Origin: Tetracladium setigerum
Taxonomy: Eukaryota > Ascomycota > Leotiomycetes > Helotiales
Direction: 5' to 3'
Length of the DNA stretch: 64,000 nucleotides
Assembly: GCA_031472005.1 (NCBI GenBank)
Contig: PZJY01000006.1
Location: 62,001 to 126,000, forward strand
The stretch's first letter is position 1. Each line of letters starts with the position of its first letter. The notes beneath the pieces were generated by a model that was not told the origin of the DNA, ran no database searches, and was given only the letters and a program-made list of their open reading frames with translations. Below, piece after piece: positions 1-12,203 of this stretch. A program made the position numbers and the translations under genes.

Positions 1-1154
1 TGGGAGGTTCTATTCCATTGAGCACTGGTTCATCTCAAGCCCTAGTATATACCGTGCCTTTGGGTGTGGTCTTGGGCATCGCGCCCTGGAACGCACCCAT
101 CATTCTAGGGCTGAGAGCAATTGCAGCTCCTGTGGCAGCAGGAAACACGGCTATTTTGAAGGTAAAGTCGCCGTGCTTCTTTCAGCTTTCGAGTTCATCT
201 GACATAGGCCTCAGGGTTCAGAACTGAGTCCTCGCACGCATTTCTTCATAGCGAAACTGTTTCAGGAAGCCGGTTTCCCACCTGGTGTTGTGAATTTCAT
301 CACTCACAGAGTTCAAGATGCCTCGGAGTGTTTCGATACCCTTATCAATCATCGAGCTATTCGAAAATGTAACTTTACGGGATCAACTGAGGTGGGACGG
401 ATTATCGCCTCAAAAGCCGGAGCAGCCTTGAAACCTGCTCTGCTGGAGCTGGGAGGAAAGAACTTCGCCATTGTGCTAGAGGATGCCGATTTGAATCAGG
501 CTGCCGAGAAAGTTCTAGAGGGTGGATTCTTGAATGTGGGTTTCCTTTCATTATCTTCGTGGACAATTGTACTCACAGTTTCAGAATGGTCAAATATGTA
601 TGTCGACAGATACCGTCCTTGTAGCCGAGTCAGTCGCACATAACTTCAAGGCAATACTAGCAAAGCTCCTGCCAGTTATTAGCACAACTATCAGCCATGT
701 GATCACGGACCAAAGTCGAAAGCGTATTGAAGGTCTACTTTCAGATATCAAAGAATTGGGAGGCAGCGTGATTCAAGGCTCAAGTGAAACTCCACAAGCG
801 AGCATCCCCGCAACGATTGTCGACAATGTAACACCAAATATGAAATTCAGTCAACTCGAGTCTTTCGGCCCTTTACTTGGAATCCGGACTATTCGTGATG
901 CGGAGGAAGCACTAGAGATTATGGCCGAGTCCAGCTACGGACTGTCAGCTGCCATCTTCTCGCAGAACCACTTCAAGGCATTACAAATCGCACAACAGAT
1001 GAACACCGGCGCAGTCCATATCAATGGATCGACGGTTCACGACGCTCCTAATCTACCACATGGAGGCTATGGGGACAGCGGATATGGACGGTTCGGGGCG
1101 CACTGGGGACTAATGGAGTTTGTGCAGACAAAAACTATTATTTTAAACCAGTAA
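1..1154 (+). CDS. NAD(P)-dependent aldehyde dehydrogenase, salicylaldehyde-dehydrogenase-like (5' end outside window)
   Basis: The exons are <1-161, 215-535 and 585-1154, giving about 349 visible residues; roughly the first 130 of a normal ALDH lie to the left of the window. The product should oxidise an aldehyde to its carboxylic acid. Visible family landmarks are the Rossmann-side motif GIAPWNAP, the FTGSTEVG nucleotide loop, the general-base glutamate in LELGGKN and the catalytic cysteine in NNGQICMST, which is rebuilt exactly across the second intron. The best family impression is the fungal salicylaldehyde/vanillin dehydrogenase group. This fits the salicylate-hydroxylase-like enzymes further right, but the substrate is inferred. 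No frame lesion is seen. The C-terminus (TIILNQ) shows no peroxisomal signal. Confidence 0.9.
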
Positions 1155-3182
1155 AGATAGAGAGCAAATTCAACTAAGAGAATGATGAATGACTTGTGCG
1201 CTGGTGTTGAACCTGTGAATCTACCCAAATCCACCTGTTTTGGCCTGTTTTGCATCAGCCTGTTTTACAGCCTGTTTTACAGCATGTTTTGCATCAAATG
1301 CAAGGTATATGCAATCCGAAGGCGTATCCTGATTATCGGTATGCGATGGTGCTAAATCTCCTTGATTTACATGTATATAAGGCCCTTATTGCACAGCTTC
1401 ATTTCTACGGTCAGTTCTTCATCCTAAATCAAGCATATTCACCCCCTCAAATTCATCGCTTTCGTCACCGACTCACTGATTCACTCACTACTACCAATCT
1501 CGTCATTTCATCCATATGGTCACCCTTTCACGTGCTGAATACTGGAGATTTTACTGTGCCAAAATACAAAGCGCGCAGCGACACAACCAGAGGATGAAAT
1601 ATAAAACTACCAAAGAGAGGTTATATACCTGTTAGCTGGAAACGTCTGGGATGTATTTGCCTAATCTTCGACTTGCTGAGTAGATTCCAGATGATCTTAG
1701 TGACCAAATTGCGGCCTGTCCGTGTCTCAGGAAACCAGCGAGAGAATCGTCCATGAAAATGAAATCATACCCGAAGTTCAAGTCAAAAAATAGTTGTCCA
1801 GGGAAAAACAGAGATTTGAAACTTCCGCCATTTGATTGGCGGCAGGTACTTGACTTCTTCGAGACAGGAACACGCGCTTTGGGTATTATATTTACGGACT
1901 GTGACTTGGACCCACATTAATGCGGGTGGTAGCGTTTTTAGTTGGGCGAGATGGACTAGAGGTGAGTTTTGGAGTAGAAGGAATACTTTGCCTTGATAAG
2001 CTAAGCTTATCCAGGTCACAACAAAGCGGCGCGAGAGTGTACAAAATGGAACATTGAAAAATTCTGGAACAGGTCATGGCGAGTTCTGGCAAATGTTGGC
2101 ATGGATTGGCAAAATTATCAAAGCAAAACTTTTGTGTCGCGCAGTCATGAAATTACCTTAATAAGCAAACTTACTGAGGCATACGTCAATCCGTATATCA
2201 AAAATCTTCACGCGACCTCATGTAATCTTACATGAATAGCCCTACGCTGCAGTAGCCTGATTCATCACCTCAATAGAAAATACTCACACCTCAGTTCCCT
2301 GCCTTCGATCATCAACATTGCATTACATTAAATATTGTCCCTCGGCTACATGCCGAACATTGATCCAAAAATTAGAATTGGTGGTAAAGCATCGGGTGCG
2401 GTCACGTATTTGGGTCATGAGGCCGTTGTGCAGTTTTTTTTTAAGCGCATTAGGCTTGTCCGGGTAGTTCTGGGTACGCCTAGAGTCTATCATAGCAGGA
2501 GGAGAACGTTGTGGAACATCATCAACTTCCAAGCATTAGCGAAGGCAACAATGCAATACTGCCGGTATGACCGACGCTGCAGCTACTGTAAGCGAGTTAG
2601 CACCTCTTGCGGCACTTGGCTATCAGATAAGCCAGATAAGCTTTCAGACGACCGAGAGGTCCCAACCAACAAGCTTAACTCGTTTAAAGCTTCAAGGAGA
2701 TGTCCAGTCTGCATGTCACACATCATTTACCAGGATGTTTCTTCTATGCCGAAGCTAGCTCGATTCGGAAGGTCGCAACATTCTCAGCTGCCGGCTCAAT
2801 TGTCCATCTCTACAAAATATCTCGTGATATCCAACCAGCACCTCCAAGACTTTTAAGTAACTGCCTGAAATGGAAATCAGAACTCTATTAGGACGACGAG
2901 GCTTTTGACTCTGCATAATGAAGGACGGAACAACGACTGATGAAGTTCATCTGCATCGGATATCTTTGACAGCGCGCGGGGTAGAAGAGGATTGGGAAGG
3001 CAGTCAAGAAGGCGGCTTGACAGCTTCACAGGATTAATTGGGGGTGGCAACAAGACGGAATTCGAGGCTAGAATTAGGTAAAGTAGGTGTTCCATCGTGA
3101 GATATAAAATGTAGCTCGCACACTGCGATGTATGTTGGTCCTCGTTCAGTTCCCTACACCTGCTCATTGAACAATTGTTAAC
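1155..3182. other. 2 kb interval without a recognisable gene
   Basis: Open frames here are short or begin at non-ATG codons and match nothing I recognise. The longest (2335-2856, plus) lacks family motifs. A purine/pyrimidine-biased tandem repeat lies at 1234-1296. The last 100 bases before 3183 are presumably the promoter of the carboxypeptidase gene. I saw no TGTGGGG site here, unlike in the catabolic promoters. Confidence 0.5.
1234..1296. repeat. Short imperfect tandem repeat, about 12-15 bp unit
   Basis: Four to five copies of a unit built on CCTGTTTT followed by ACAG or GCATCAG lie head to tail just after the ALDH stop codon. Two neighbouring copies (CCTGTTTTACAG) are identical. It is probably simple replication-slippage DNA. 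Confidence 0.7.
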
Positions 3183-4984
3183 ATGAAGTTCAATTCCCTT
3201 TCTAGCATCGCATGCCTCGTTCTTTCAGCGCAGGCATGTCTCACTCCCGAGGAGTTGAAGGGGCAGCCCAGAAAGATTCATAGTCGCCAAACTAGCAACG
3301 GACTCCCAATCGGCACTGGCGACCGCTATGCTGGTGGTACAATTGCTCCCGCGGTGGTAAGACTCCCATCTTCTAATTTCCTGCCACGCCAGCTGTGGTC
3401 ATTCTTTACAGTTCTCGAGTAAAAATTCATGCTAATCTTCGCATAGTCGGCACCCAAACCACCACATTCTCGACTATCTTGAGCACAGCCGAGATAGCAA
3501 GTGGCTTGAAAGGTCTTGCAACTGTGTACGGCATCAGTACTTGGACTAGTCCTTACGCAACCTACCAAGGCAGAGCCATCACTGGTGGCCGAGTAGGAGG
3601 CAGCGGCACCTGCACCAACGCAGTCCGCATTTTCTTGGAGGCTGGAATCCATGCTAGGGAGAGAGGCGGTCCTGATGGCCTTCTCTTCTTCATTGGTGAT
3701 CTTTTGTATGCAAATGCGACCGGTAAGCATCAAGTTTGATCGTGCAAATTGACAGACATGAATTTCACGCTAAACTACTCCTAGGTACTGGTTTAGCATT
3801 CGGCTCAAGAACATATACCAATGCTCAGGTCAAGACTGCATTGTCTGCCGGAATCATCTTTCTGCCTCTGGTTAACCCAGATGGTGTTGCTTATGATCAA
3901 TCTTCCAATTCGTACGTACTTCTCGATACTCAAATTCCTCAGTTATCGAAGCGTCGGCCGCTGCGCTCAGTCTAAAGAGACTTCAAACGTTTTCGGTTGA
4001 CAAGTTCTGACGATGGTATAGATGCTGGCGCAAGAATCGCAACCCCGCATCATCCACAGGCAGTGCTGCTTCCATTGGCGTTGATCTCAACCGAAATCTT
4101 GATTTCCTCTGGAACTTCCCATTGTACTTTGCAGCGAGTGCAAGAACTACCAGTCTGGCTTCAAACAGCCCAGCTGCAGAGACATATCATGGCGCGTAAT
4201 TTAATCATCACTTCTCAATTCTTTCACTGACGTGTTCTATAGGTACGGCTGCCTTTTCTGAGCCAGAAACCAAGACTATCAAATGGGTCTTCGATACATA
4301 TGCCAAAGTACGATGGTTCTTGGACCTCCACTCTTACACTGGTGATGTTCTCTATAGCTGGGGTGACGATCAAAGCCAAACTACAACACCCGCTCAAAAC
4401 TTCAGTAACTCAGCTTTCAACAGCGTGAGAGGTATCACTACAGATACAGCATGTGAGTAATAAAGACCATAACTCCTCGACCTTACCAGAAAGTGTGGAT
4501 ATGGCGACTTGTTTACGATTCTTTCTTGTGGTGGATATCAAGCTGGCTTTTACTAATTGATTTATAGACAAAGAGTATGTCAAGCCTGCTGAGTTCACCA
4601 TCATTCAGAACGTCGCAACTCGCATTGGTACAGCATTGAGTGCAGCTGCTGGTCGCACCTATGCTGTTATCCAATCTTCAAACTTGTATGCCACCTCCGG
4701 TAGCACGACTGATTATGCGTATGGAAGAAACTTGAAGGACGCAGCCTTGAACATGTAAGTCTATTTCAATATTTGTGTGTTATATAACTGAGGTATGAGC
4801 ATTAACATCTTTTAGTGTTCGTGGGTATACTATTGAGTTTGGATTTGGTAACTCGGCCTCATCTTGTCCTTTCTACCCTACCCAGGCACAGCATACAGCA
4901 AACTTGAAAGAGATTGAGGCTGGATTCATGGAGTTTGTACTTGCAAGTGTAGCAAATGGATTGGGCGATGCGACAACGTGTTGA
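3183..4984 (+). CDS. Secreted metallocarboxypeptidase, peptidase family M14 (one-base frame lesion)
   Basis: Exons are 3183-3356, 3447-3722, 3785-3911, 4022-4191, 4243-4452, 4568-4754 and 4816-4984, about 437 residues after correction. An N-terminal signal peptide (hydrophobic run ending near AQAC) indicates secretion. It should remove C-terminal amino acids from peptides. Zinc ligands are visible in GIHARERGG (His and Glu) and DLHSYTGD (His), the substrate-side NPDGVAYD and DLNRN motifs are present, and the catalytic Glu sits in TIEFGFGN. Exon 1 is one base short: frame and the family-like reading APRGVGTQ return only if the CCC run near 3348-3350 had four C. The intron after 4191 begins with GC rather than GT. 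It is probably a bystander of the catabolic cluster, because its promoter lacks the shared heptamer. Confidence 0.85.
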
Positions 4985-5486
4985 AAGGGGATCGTATAGA
5001 TGATAAAGTAGTGTGGTTGCTTGGAGCAGATTGGAGTCGATAGTACGGGAGGTAGAAGGAATATAGATTATCACTGGAAGCCCAGCAATTACTCTAGGTG
5101 ACAAGAATACGTTGTGTAAAAAGCCTTGATTTCTTTTTAACTTGTCCGACCCTAAAGTGGGGGTTGGTACCATGGTGAAGAACCTTTGGTGTTATCTACG
5201 TCCACAGCTTGGGCTGTTATGCCCGTGCTCCTATTAAAAAAGCTCCATATTGGTTTTTGCTACACCTTTCATAGGCTTTGCGGTGCCAAGAGTTGGCTAT
5301 CACGATAGGATAGTGCAATATCGCGTGATAGCCATCCTTCACCAAACGAAGATTTAGGAACCGAGAACATGGTAGGTATTTAAACATGTAAATTCCCTCG
5401 TCCTTTGCAACTAAATCACTTCTTGAACAAATCTCAATCTCCAATCAATTGTTTCTGTTAACTCGTAAGAGTAGATAGAAGTCGCC
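4985..5486. promoter_or_regulatory. Upstream region of the TauD-like gene
   Basis: This 500-bp gap holds the 3' end of the peptidase gene and the promoter of the dioxygenase gene. A GTGGGG hexamer lies at 5158-5163, and an inverted stretch around the repeated CACGATAG/GCGTGATAG words is near 5290-5330. No gene is seen. Confidence 0.45.
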
Positions 5487-6772
5487 ATGGCCCCAAGCGC
5501 TGACATTGATATTCCTCATCGTGAGAAGGACAACAACTCCACCAAAAGCAGGAACAAAGAGCCTCTGAAGAAGAGTGGGGTCTTGGATGCTACCTTTGAG
5601 TTTGACGACGTCACACCGACGATTGGGAGAGAGTATTTGACCACACAGATTGTCGAAGATATCCTCAATGCTCCAAATTCAGATGAGTTACTTCGGGACC
5701 TTGCAATCACCAGTTCGTACCCTGTGCGTCACCAGATTATTGGATGATTCCATCGCTAACAGTTTACATTTTAATCCAGTCAGTGAGCGAGGCGTGGTCT
5801 TTTTCCGCAAACAAGACAGTCTTACCGATGACCTCCAGAAGACATTTATTTTACGCTTGGGAGAATTGACAGGAAGACCTACAAGCTCAACCGTCCATAT
5901 TCATCCCACGATTAATCACACCAGCGAGTATGGCACTTCAGATGCTGAGATCAGTACCATATCATCACTATACCGAACAAAATACTATTCTAAGCAGGAG
6001 CGTCCATCACTACGGAAAAATACCAGAAACACTGAGGCGTCCTGGCACAGTGATATCCAGTTTGAGGAGGTTCCTGCGGACTACACGAGTTTGCGTATAG
6101 TTCAACTGCCCAAGAATGGCGGAGACACATTGTGGGCCTCAGGTATATGACATTGTCAATTCTGACTAGAGAATCCCCATGCTGATTGGCGTTGCAGGTT
6201 ACGACATCTTTGATAGATTTTCCAAGCCCTATCAGAAATTCTTTGAGGGCCTTACGGTGACTTATACCGGCGAAGGCTTTCTCAAAGCAGTAGCTGCCGG
6301 AAAAGCTACCTTGTACGAGGAACCTCGTGGTTCACCGGCAAATGTAGGCAAGACTCTGTCGGCGGTTCATCCCCTTGTACGGACAAACCCCGTGACAGGA
6401 TGGAAGAGCATCTTTGCCATCGGAAACTTTCCACGGTATATCAATGAATTGGACCCAGAGGAAAGTGAGGAATTGCTCAAGAAGTTCTACAACGTTATCC
6501 TGGATAATCACGACTTACAAGTTCGCTTCAAGTGGAGGAACAAGAATGATATCGGTGAGTACAACCCGCTCATTGCTTCAATCAGCTTCCTTTGCTAACT
6601 CGGAATTTTTTACAGCCATCTGGGACAACCGCTCGGCTTTCCATTCTGCAACTTTTGATTATGGGGATTGGGTGATCGCGCCGGCAATCGTGTTGTTGGT
6701 ATCGGCGAGAAGCCTTATCTTGACCCAAACAGCAAGTCTAAAGCCGAAGCACTTGCCGAGGCCATCGCGTAA
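5487..6772 (+). CDS. TauD/TfdA-family Fe(II)/2-oxoglutarate dioxygenase (one-base frame lesion)
   Basis: Exons are 5487-5712, 5780-6142, 6198-6554 and 6616-6772, giving about 367 residues once one base is restored. The family hydroxylates small organic acids (taurine, aryloxyalkanoates, aryl sulfates) using 2-oxoglutarate, Fe(II) and O2. The iron-binding HxD is in SWHSDIQFE and the distal His in SAFHSATFDY. The 2-oxoglutarate-binding Arg should be in GDRAGNRVVG. As given, the frame breaks at 6661-6668: four G where five would give DYGGLGDR. Without that base the plus frame runs on to 6830 with an unrelated tail that lacks the Arg. The rest of the gene and its splice sites look healthy, so a sequencing error is the simpler reading. 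In context it may remove a side group before ring cleavage; this is inference. Confidence 0.87.
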
Positions 6773-6954
6773 AGACTCAAAAACACGTGTTATCTTAGCA
6801 ATAGAAGAATGCTTTGTTTCTTCATGTTGATCCAAAACCTCCCAAAAAACGCAGAAAAACAAAATTGTTCCCCTCAAGGCTTCTGAGCCCACCACCACCT
6901 GATTTTCTCCATTTCTTTAAACATTTAACCCTCTATTTTCAAGAAGCTACTTCC

Positions 6955-8956
6955 TCAAGCTCCTGTAAGATTTAATTCGCGGAGAAACTTCCGGCCCTCG
7001 AATAGAATACCAATATTCGCTCTTGCAACGAATTCGCTCCAAAAATCGACAGCAGTATCAGCAGGCTGGCAGTTCTTTCGAAGCTGTTGCAGAACCCGCA
7101 CGCATGTATCTAATGATTTCGATGTCTTTAAATCAGATTCAGAAGAGCTTGAAGATACCATATCCTTCAGATGAGTTGTAATTGCTGGAAGTAAGACTGT
7201 CACACCAGCATTTGGAAGGTAATTCGTAAGATCGAGATCTTGCAGCTCCAAAATTGTATTCGTTATTCCAGTGGCTGCTTCCTCGCATCGTTTCTTTGAA
7301 AGTGATGAGACAGTTGCAAAACCAGGAGAAGTCGATGTAGTCGCGTGAGGACGATGAAGGGTAGCAATCGTTGACAAGTATATCATGTGTAACATGGCTT
7401 TCTCCGCAACTAGAAAAGTTGTGTCGGGGGAGCACAGTTGAGGACGGTATTTGCATGATTCTGGCAATTCAAACAGCCACTTTGAAAGCAAACTTTCGTA
7501 AAAGATAACTTCGTTTAGACTCTCTCCCTTTTTGGGAACGATATGTACCCCTTGGCTTCCCCAGCGTTCTGAAACGAGGGGCGTGTACAGTGAAATTAGA
7601 ACAGAGGCAATGCACACGTATATCTGGGCTTTAGCGATGAAAATCCGGGAGATTTCTTCATGAAATGAAGTTCTCTGGTCAAGACAAATGAATCTGGGTG
7701 GTTGAAAATCGAATTCTTCCACTGTGAGTGTCTGGGTGTCATAATCCTCTTCCCTTACAATGGATTGGTTTTTCATACCAAGTGTGAGGAAGCGGTCTCT
7801 TGTCACGCAACAGCACCAAAGTCGTTTTCCGATGCCGCAAATGCTGAGGCTCTAAATAAACATCGGGAAAAGAGGTGTGAAGCCCAGCTCGATGAACAAA
7901 AGTTGTAGTAACCACAAGCCAATGCCAATCTGTCCTCGCGTCATCAAAGTGGTGGTTCCAGTCAGTCAGTAAAAGTGCCGATTCGTTGAGACAAAACTGA
8001 TAATCTTCGTAGCCAAAATCATGGAGCAGCTTCATTCATTAGAAAAGAACTTTATAACAATGATAAAAGAGGGAGGTCCACCTACTTTGGCGTTTTGATA
8101 AAATGCTTTGCGAGCTTCTCTCCTTGCGCTGTACCCAACAGGCTCAAGGTACATGAATTCAACGAAAGCCGTACCAGTAAACATCATAGGTTGAAATAAT
8201 AGAAGGCTAAGTTTGTCGCCGCCATCCCATTTCTCGTCAAGGGCGATTGAAATCTGATGACCACTGGATAGTGGAAGTCAAGGATGAACATGCTCGAGAA
8301 AACTCTCAATTAAAGCGTTTCTTATGATTTCGTCGGATATTGACGACCTGTTCTCCTCTCTGATGTATTGAATATCCTGAGGGCTGATGGTTGGTGTGGG
8401 TGTTTGAAGGCATCCCGATGACGGTAAGCTACTCAGTGACCCTCTCTCGCTCAAATTGAATGGGTACAAGCAATCTGGATCCCGACCGTCGTGAAACGAC
8501 GCCATATTAATCAAACTCGCAAGAGTATCAGGATTCAGTCCAAAATATTCCTGTGACTCAATGTTTTCAACGATCTCAGCCGCCACGTCATGACGAGACT
8601 CTGCAATAGGCGATGACTGGCTAGGTGAAGTTGTCGAGACTGATGGCTGAAATGGCCATATTGACGCTAATTCGTCGTCGAACCCAGATTTAGGGTACGT
8701 AAACACTGGATTTGGGATCGTATTATAAGACGATGTGGTTGTTCTGTAATCGATGTGAATAGAATATCTGTGGCTATGGATTTACAAAATACCTCTTCAC
8801 CCTAGTAGATCTTCTGCTTGCTACAATGAAGCAAATCTGACTTCGTTTATGACATTTTGAACAAGGACCATCTTGACTCATAACATCGCACTTAGTCTTC
8901 TGTGATCTGCAATAGTTACAGGCTTGAGACGATCTTTTTCGCTTTGATGCCTGCAT
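6955..8956 (-). CDS. Zn2Cys6 transcription factor, cutinase-factor (CTF1)-like, with an in-frame stop and a frame lesion
   Basis: Exons on the minus strand are 8956-8793, 8743-8086 and 8029-6955, about 630 residues. The DNA-binding domain near residues 12-40 shows ACNYCRSQKTKC, then CSKC and a final Cys (ICFI). A low-complexity linker follows, then the fungal-specific middle domain with FLEHVHP, the TDWHW region and a GKRLW...TRDRFLTLGM stretch typical of CTF1-like regulators. Two lesions are seen. A TGA at 8280-8278 follows FLEHVHP while the same frame stays coding on both sides. A shift at about 7831-7838 (one extra or two missing bases) separates the two halves of the middle domain. The gene lies between the dioxygenase and ring-cleavage genes, so it is a likely pathway regulator, possibly inactive. 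Confidence 0.8.
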
Positions 8957-9492
8957 TGCCGTAAATAGGCGAGGCTTTTCAATGTAGTGCAGGGTAGATT
9001 TGCATGAGTATGGGCAAAAACAGGGTTTTATTTGTGTTTCTTTTTTTGGGAAATGTTCGCACAAAATTCATCCTACCTGGAGTCTTCTTTTCTAATAAAG
9101 CATCTTGTTCATGTCAGGTGACTTGTCCCACACAATGGCCCCATGGCCCCACATAATCCTCGTCCAAAGGCTCTAGGAAAGAAGAACCGAAATCCCACTC
9201 CTTCAAAACAGGATGTGAGGGATACAGGCACAGAAAGACCCAGAAGCATGACCTGGGATGTGGAAGTAAGTTGTCCCTTTCAACACATTTGATCATTTGG
9301 AAGCATTATCAGGGCTCACTGATTGGAAACGGGGATTCTTTTCCTGCTCTTTTGGTCACATGAAGGATGTATCAGTTAAAAACGATACATTTGATAGCCT
9401 ATGTAGAATTTTTCATACATTAACATAAGAGAAATATGACATCCATGAGTTTGGGCTCTGCGGTATGGTTCCCAGTTTCAGCCTTCAAGCGA
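8957..9492. promoter_or_regulatory. Upstream region of the Zn2Cys6 regulator
   Basis: The interval carries CCCCACA at 9147-9153, preceded by CCCCATGG, the same heptamer found in the other catabolic promoters. It also receives the 3' end of the ring-cleavage gene. No coding feature is seen. Confidence 0.5.
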
Positions 9493-11549
9493 CTAAGCAA
9501 CTATGGCATTGTGGATGCCATTCAGAGGCTCAGGATTCCCCACATTGACTTCCAAGACATTTTCTACGTCAACGTGATCTATCTTGGGAGCAGGGATCAC
9601 TGGTGCAGGCTCTAGATTTGGGGCGTCCGATTTCTTCACAAGCAATGAAGGATATGGCTGAATCTCGTCATGATAGTATGCCAGCCGCTTCTTCTCTGCG
9701 ATCTTCTCCTCCTTGACACGCTTCAGAAGAGCTTTTGTATCTGGGTGTGCTGAGAATCGGTCCTGCATCGAGATAAGAAGTCAGCCACCGTAAACCTTCT
9801 TGGGGAGAAACTTTTAAGCCTTTCCACAACACTACGTTTATTCTGAATATAACTTCTCGTGTTCTAGAGGTATTGCATTTCAAGAAATTGAGACCGACTA
9901 ACCGGCAATCTATCCCAAGCTTTTGGATCGGTGCCTTGTGCCTGGAGAACACCACACCCCTTCAGAGCATACTCAGTCCAAAGAAAGGTTCGGCAGGACT
10001 CGATCATGAATGTCATTTGATCTGTTATCTTGTTAGATAGAACTCAAAAGGTAGAAGAGGTTTACAACGTTCAAGAATCCTTCTCGGTGAGTTCTCCTGT
10101 AACTTCATCTCATCCACATACTCGTCACTAAATCCCCCGTGGGGACAATGACCACCTTCGAAACTTCCTCCGCCAGGTCTGAAGTCATCAGAACGTCCGA
10201 GGCCGTTTCCATACAAGGAGGCCAAGAACTCAGATGCAGAGTTGCGATGAAAGTAGGGTGGGCGAAAGGTATTTGTAGCCACATCCCATCGTGGCCCAAA
10301 CCACAAGAAATCCACCAACGGTGCGTTAGGGTCACGAGATTTGGCCGTCAGAACTGTGTTTATGGAAGGATCAGTGTGATCAATCGAAGTGGAATTCTGT
10401 GGCGAAAATTTTGTAAGGTCATACTGTAACACACAGCAAAGTTAGTATCAGTTTTGGGACTAAACTTCTCACTTTGATATGGCTACTCACTTTGTAGGGA
10501 GCGACGTCCCCATGCCAAGCTGCAATATCATAGGGGCTGTGGTCTTGGTTAAGCGCTTCATACTTGCCGTTGACCTTGTAGACGATTTGGTAAGGAACAT
10601 GGAGGTCCTCATCCATACTTGCAATAGGGAATAGAAAGTCTCTGGCATTTGCGAGACCATGCCCGCCGATTGGTCCTAAGTCTGGCAGCTCCCAGCTTGA
10701 ACCCCAAATTTCCGTAATGTATCCGCGAGCCTCCTTATCCTGGGCAGTCATGCTAACACTGAAACGAACTCCACGCTGGATGACACAAATTTCGCCTGGT
10801 TGCAAGAAAATGTAACCAAATTCCGTTTGTATGTCAAGATTTCCCAATTGTGGAACGATTAGAAAATCGCCGTCCGCGTTGCAAAAGGATCTGTTTATCA
10901 TGCTCTTATTTATCATGTAAACGTATAAGGCAACCCCTTCTCGAAGATTGGGGTCCCCACTGCCGGCCAGAGTGTGCAAACCGTCAATGAAGTCAATTTC
11001 CTCACCTACCAATGAATGTAGGTCAGCAAGGATCTGATAATAGGCGTCAAGAACTTATTCAAAGATATTACCTGGACTAGGCAGTGGAAATGGACTCCAT
11101 TCTGCTTGTTGCGGAAGTGTCTGAACTGCTGGGTTGATGCTCAAAAAGCAATTCTGAATATGAGCTTTTGTCTCGATCTTTGAAAAGCCACCTTGAACAT
11201 GTCAGTGATGTTTATCCAATGATCAGGGTAGGTAGAAGTCTGATAATCGTACTGTGAGCGGCTGCTGGTCGTGCACGGTACATATACATGCTGTGATTTG
11301 CATGTCTGGGAGCACCAAAGGCGGAGTAGGTGAACCCCTCAGTATAAAGTCCAAATCGGTTCTCTTGAGGATTGTTCTGGCCGGCAGGTAGAGTTCCCGG
11401 ATAACTTCTGAATACTGTTTATTTCCCCATCCTTGCATGTAATCATAAGGATCATTTGGACGGGTTGGCCTTGATCGTTGAAGATCGGTGTAGTGGAAGA
11501 CCTCCTGAGGGTTCGTCTCAGCCTTTGCTCGAGGTTTAATTTCTGACAT
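9493..11549 (-). CDS. Homogentisate 1,2-dioxygenase-like ring-cleavage dioxygenase (one-base frame lesion)
   Basis: Minus-strand exons are 11549-11253, 11191-11072, 11005-10491, 10423-10066, 10021-9903 and 9762-9493, about 559 residues after correction. The cupin-type family opens aromatic diols with Fe(II). Family landmarks are PYDYMQGWGN, NRFGLYTEG with FGAPRHANHS, the long GPIGGHGLANARDF loop, the metal-site segments AAWHGDVAPYKYDL and PPYFHRNSASEF, and CPHGG. Near 11392-11402 the frame is broken: ATCCGGGA is read where ATCCCGGGA (VIPGTLPAG) is required, one C missing. No maleylacetoacetate isomerase or fumarylacetoacetase is nearby, so its substrate may differ from homogentisate. The C-terminal 90 residues are charged and look like a family-specific extension. 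Confidence 0.85.
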
Positions 11550-12203
11550 GATGATGTGATAAAGCTGCAGACAATTGGGCTTTGAGAAAGAAGTTTGGAA
11601 AAGAATGGAAGATTCAGAAGGTTATTTGTTCGATAGTTGCTGTTCTATCAACGCGGTGTTGGAATATTCCCCTTACGTAGCGGGTGCTGTAGGTTCCCAC
11701 AACCTCTGTGGGGAAGTTGCCCCACGCACACGGCAGTTTCTCAATGCCGATCTCATGGCCGCCATTTTGTTACGGTGGATGATATTCATCCCGGGAATTA
11801 TATATCCACTAAGATTTGACCTCATGCATCTGTCGGTCTAAATAATAGTTTCAAATCTCAATAGCTGCCGAGGAAATACGTACGCACTTAAGAACATCCG
11901 TTGTGGTGGGTTCAGTATGCGGATTCTTGCTTTCCTGTACTATGTAACGTGGAGAACAACGACGTGGAATTCAACCAGGCACGTAGACATAGACTGAGAA
12001 ATCATTACATAAGATATTCTCTCCTTTACGTTGTTGGATAGTTGTGTTGAGGTCTTGGTTCAAACTGGACACCCTGTGGTCTAGCAAACGAAAGAAAGGT
12101 TGTGGTTTTAGTGCTCTCAGCAGGATCGAATAACACAATTCGAAGTTTTATATTAGCGATATTTTATCACATCGAACTATACAAATGTTCTCCCTTTACC
12201 ATC
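11550..12203. promoter_or_regulatory. Promoter of the ring-cleavage gene and 3' flank of the cycloisomerase gene
   Basis: An inverted pair of the shared hexamer lies here: GTGGGG at 11708-11713 (as TGTGGGG from 11707) and CCCCAC at 11720-11725, six bases apart, about 160-175 bases upstream of the ring-cleavage start. No gene is seen in the remaining 400 bases. Confidence 0.55.

Noticed and set aside
2335..2856. 173-codon open frame on the plus strand
   Set aside because: It starts at TTG, has an irregular composition and no family motif; neighbouring frames are equally open. I could not support a gene.
6616..6830. Literal C-terminus of the TauD-like protein running to 6830
   Set aside because: That tail matches nothing and lacks the 2-oxoglutarate-binding Arg, whereas the adjacent frame continues the family text to a stop at 6772.
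8235..8320. A short intron removing the TGA in the Zn2Cys6 regulator
   Set aside because: Possible GT...AG pairs are 26 or 42 bases and either too short or out of phase; the TGA lies in continuous coding sequence.
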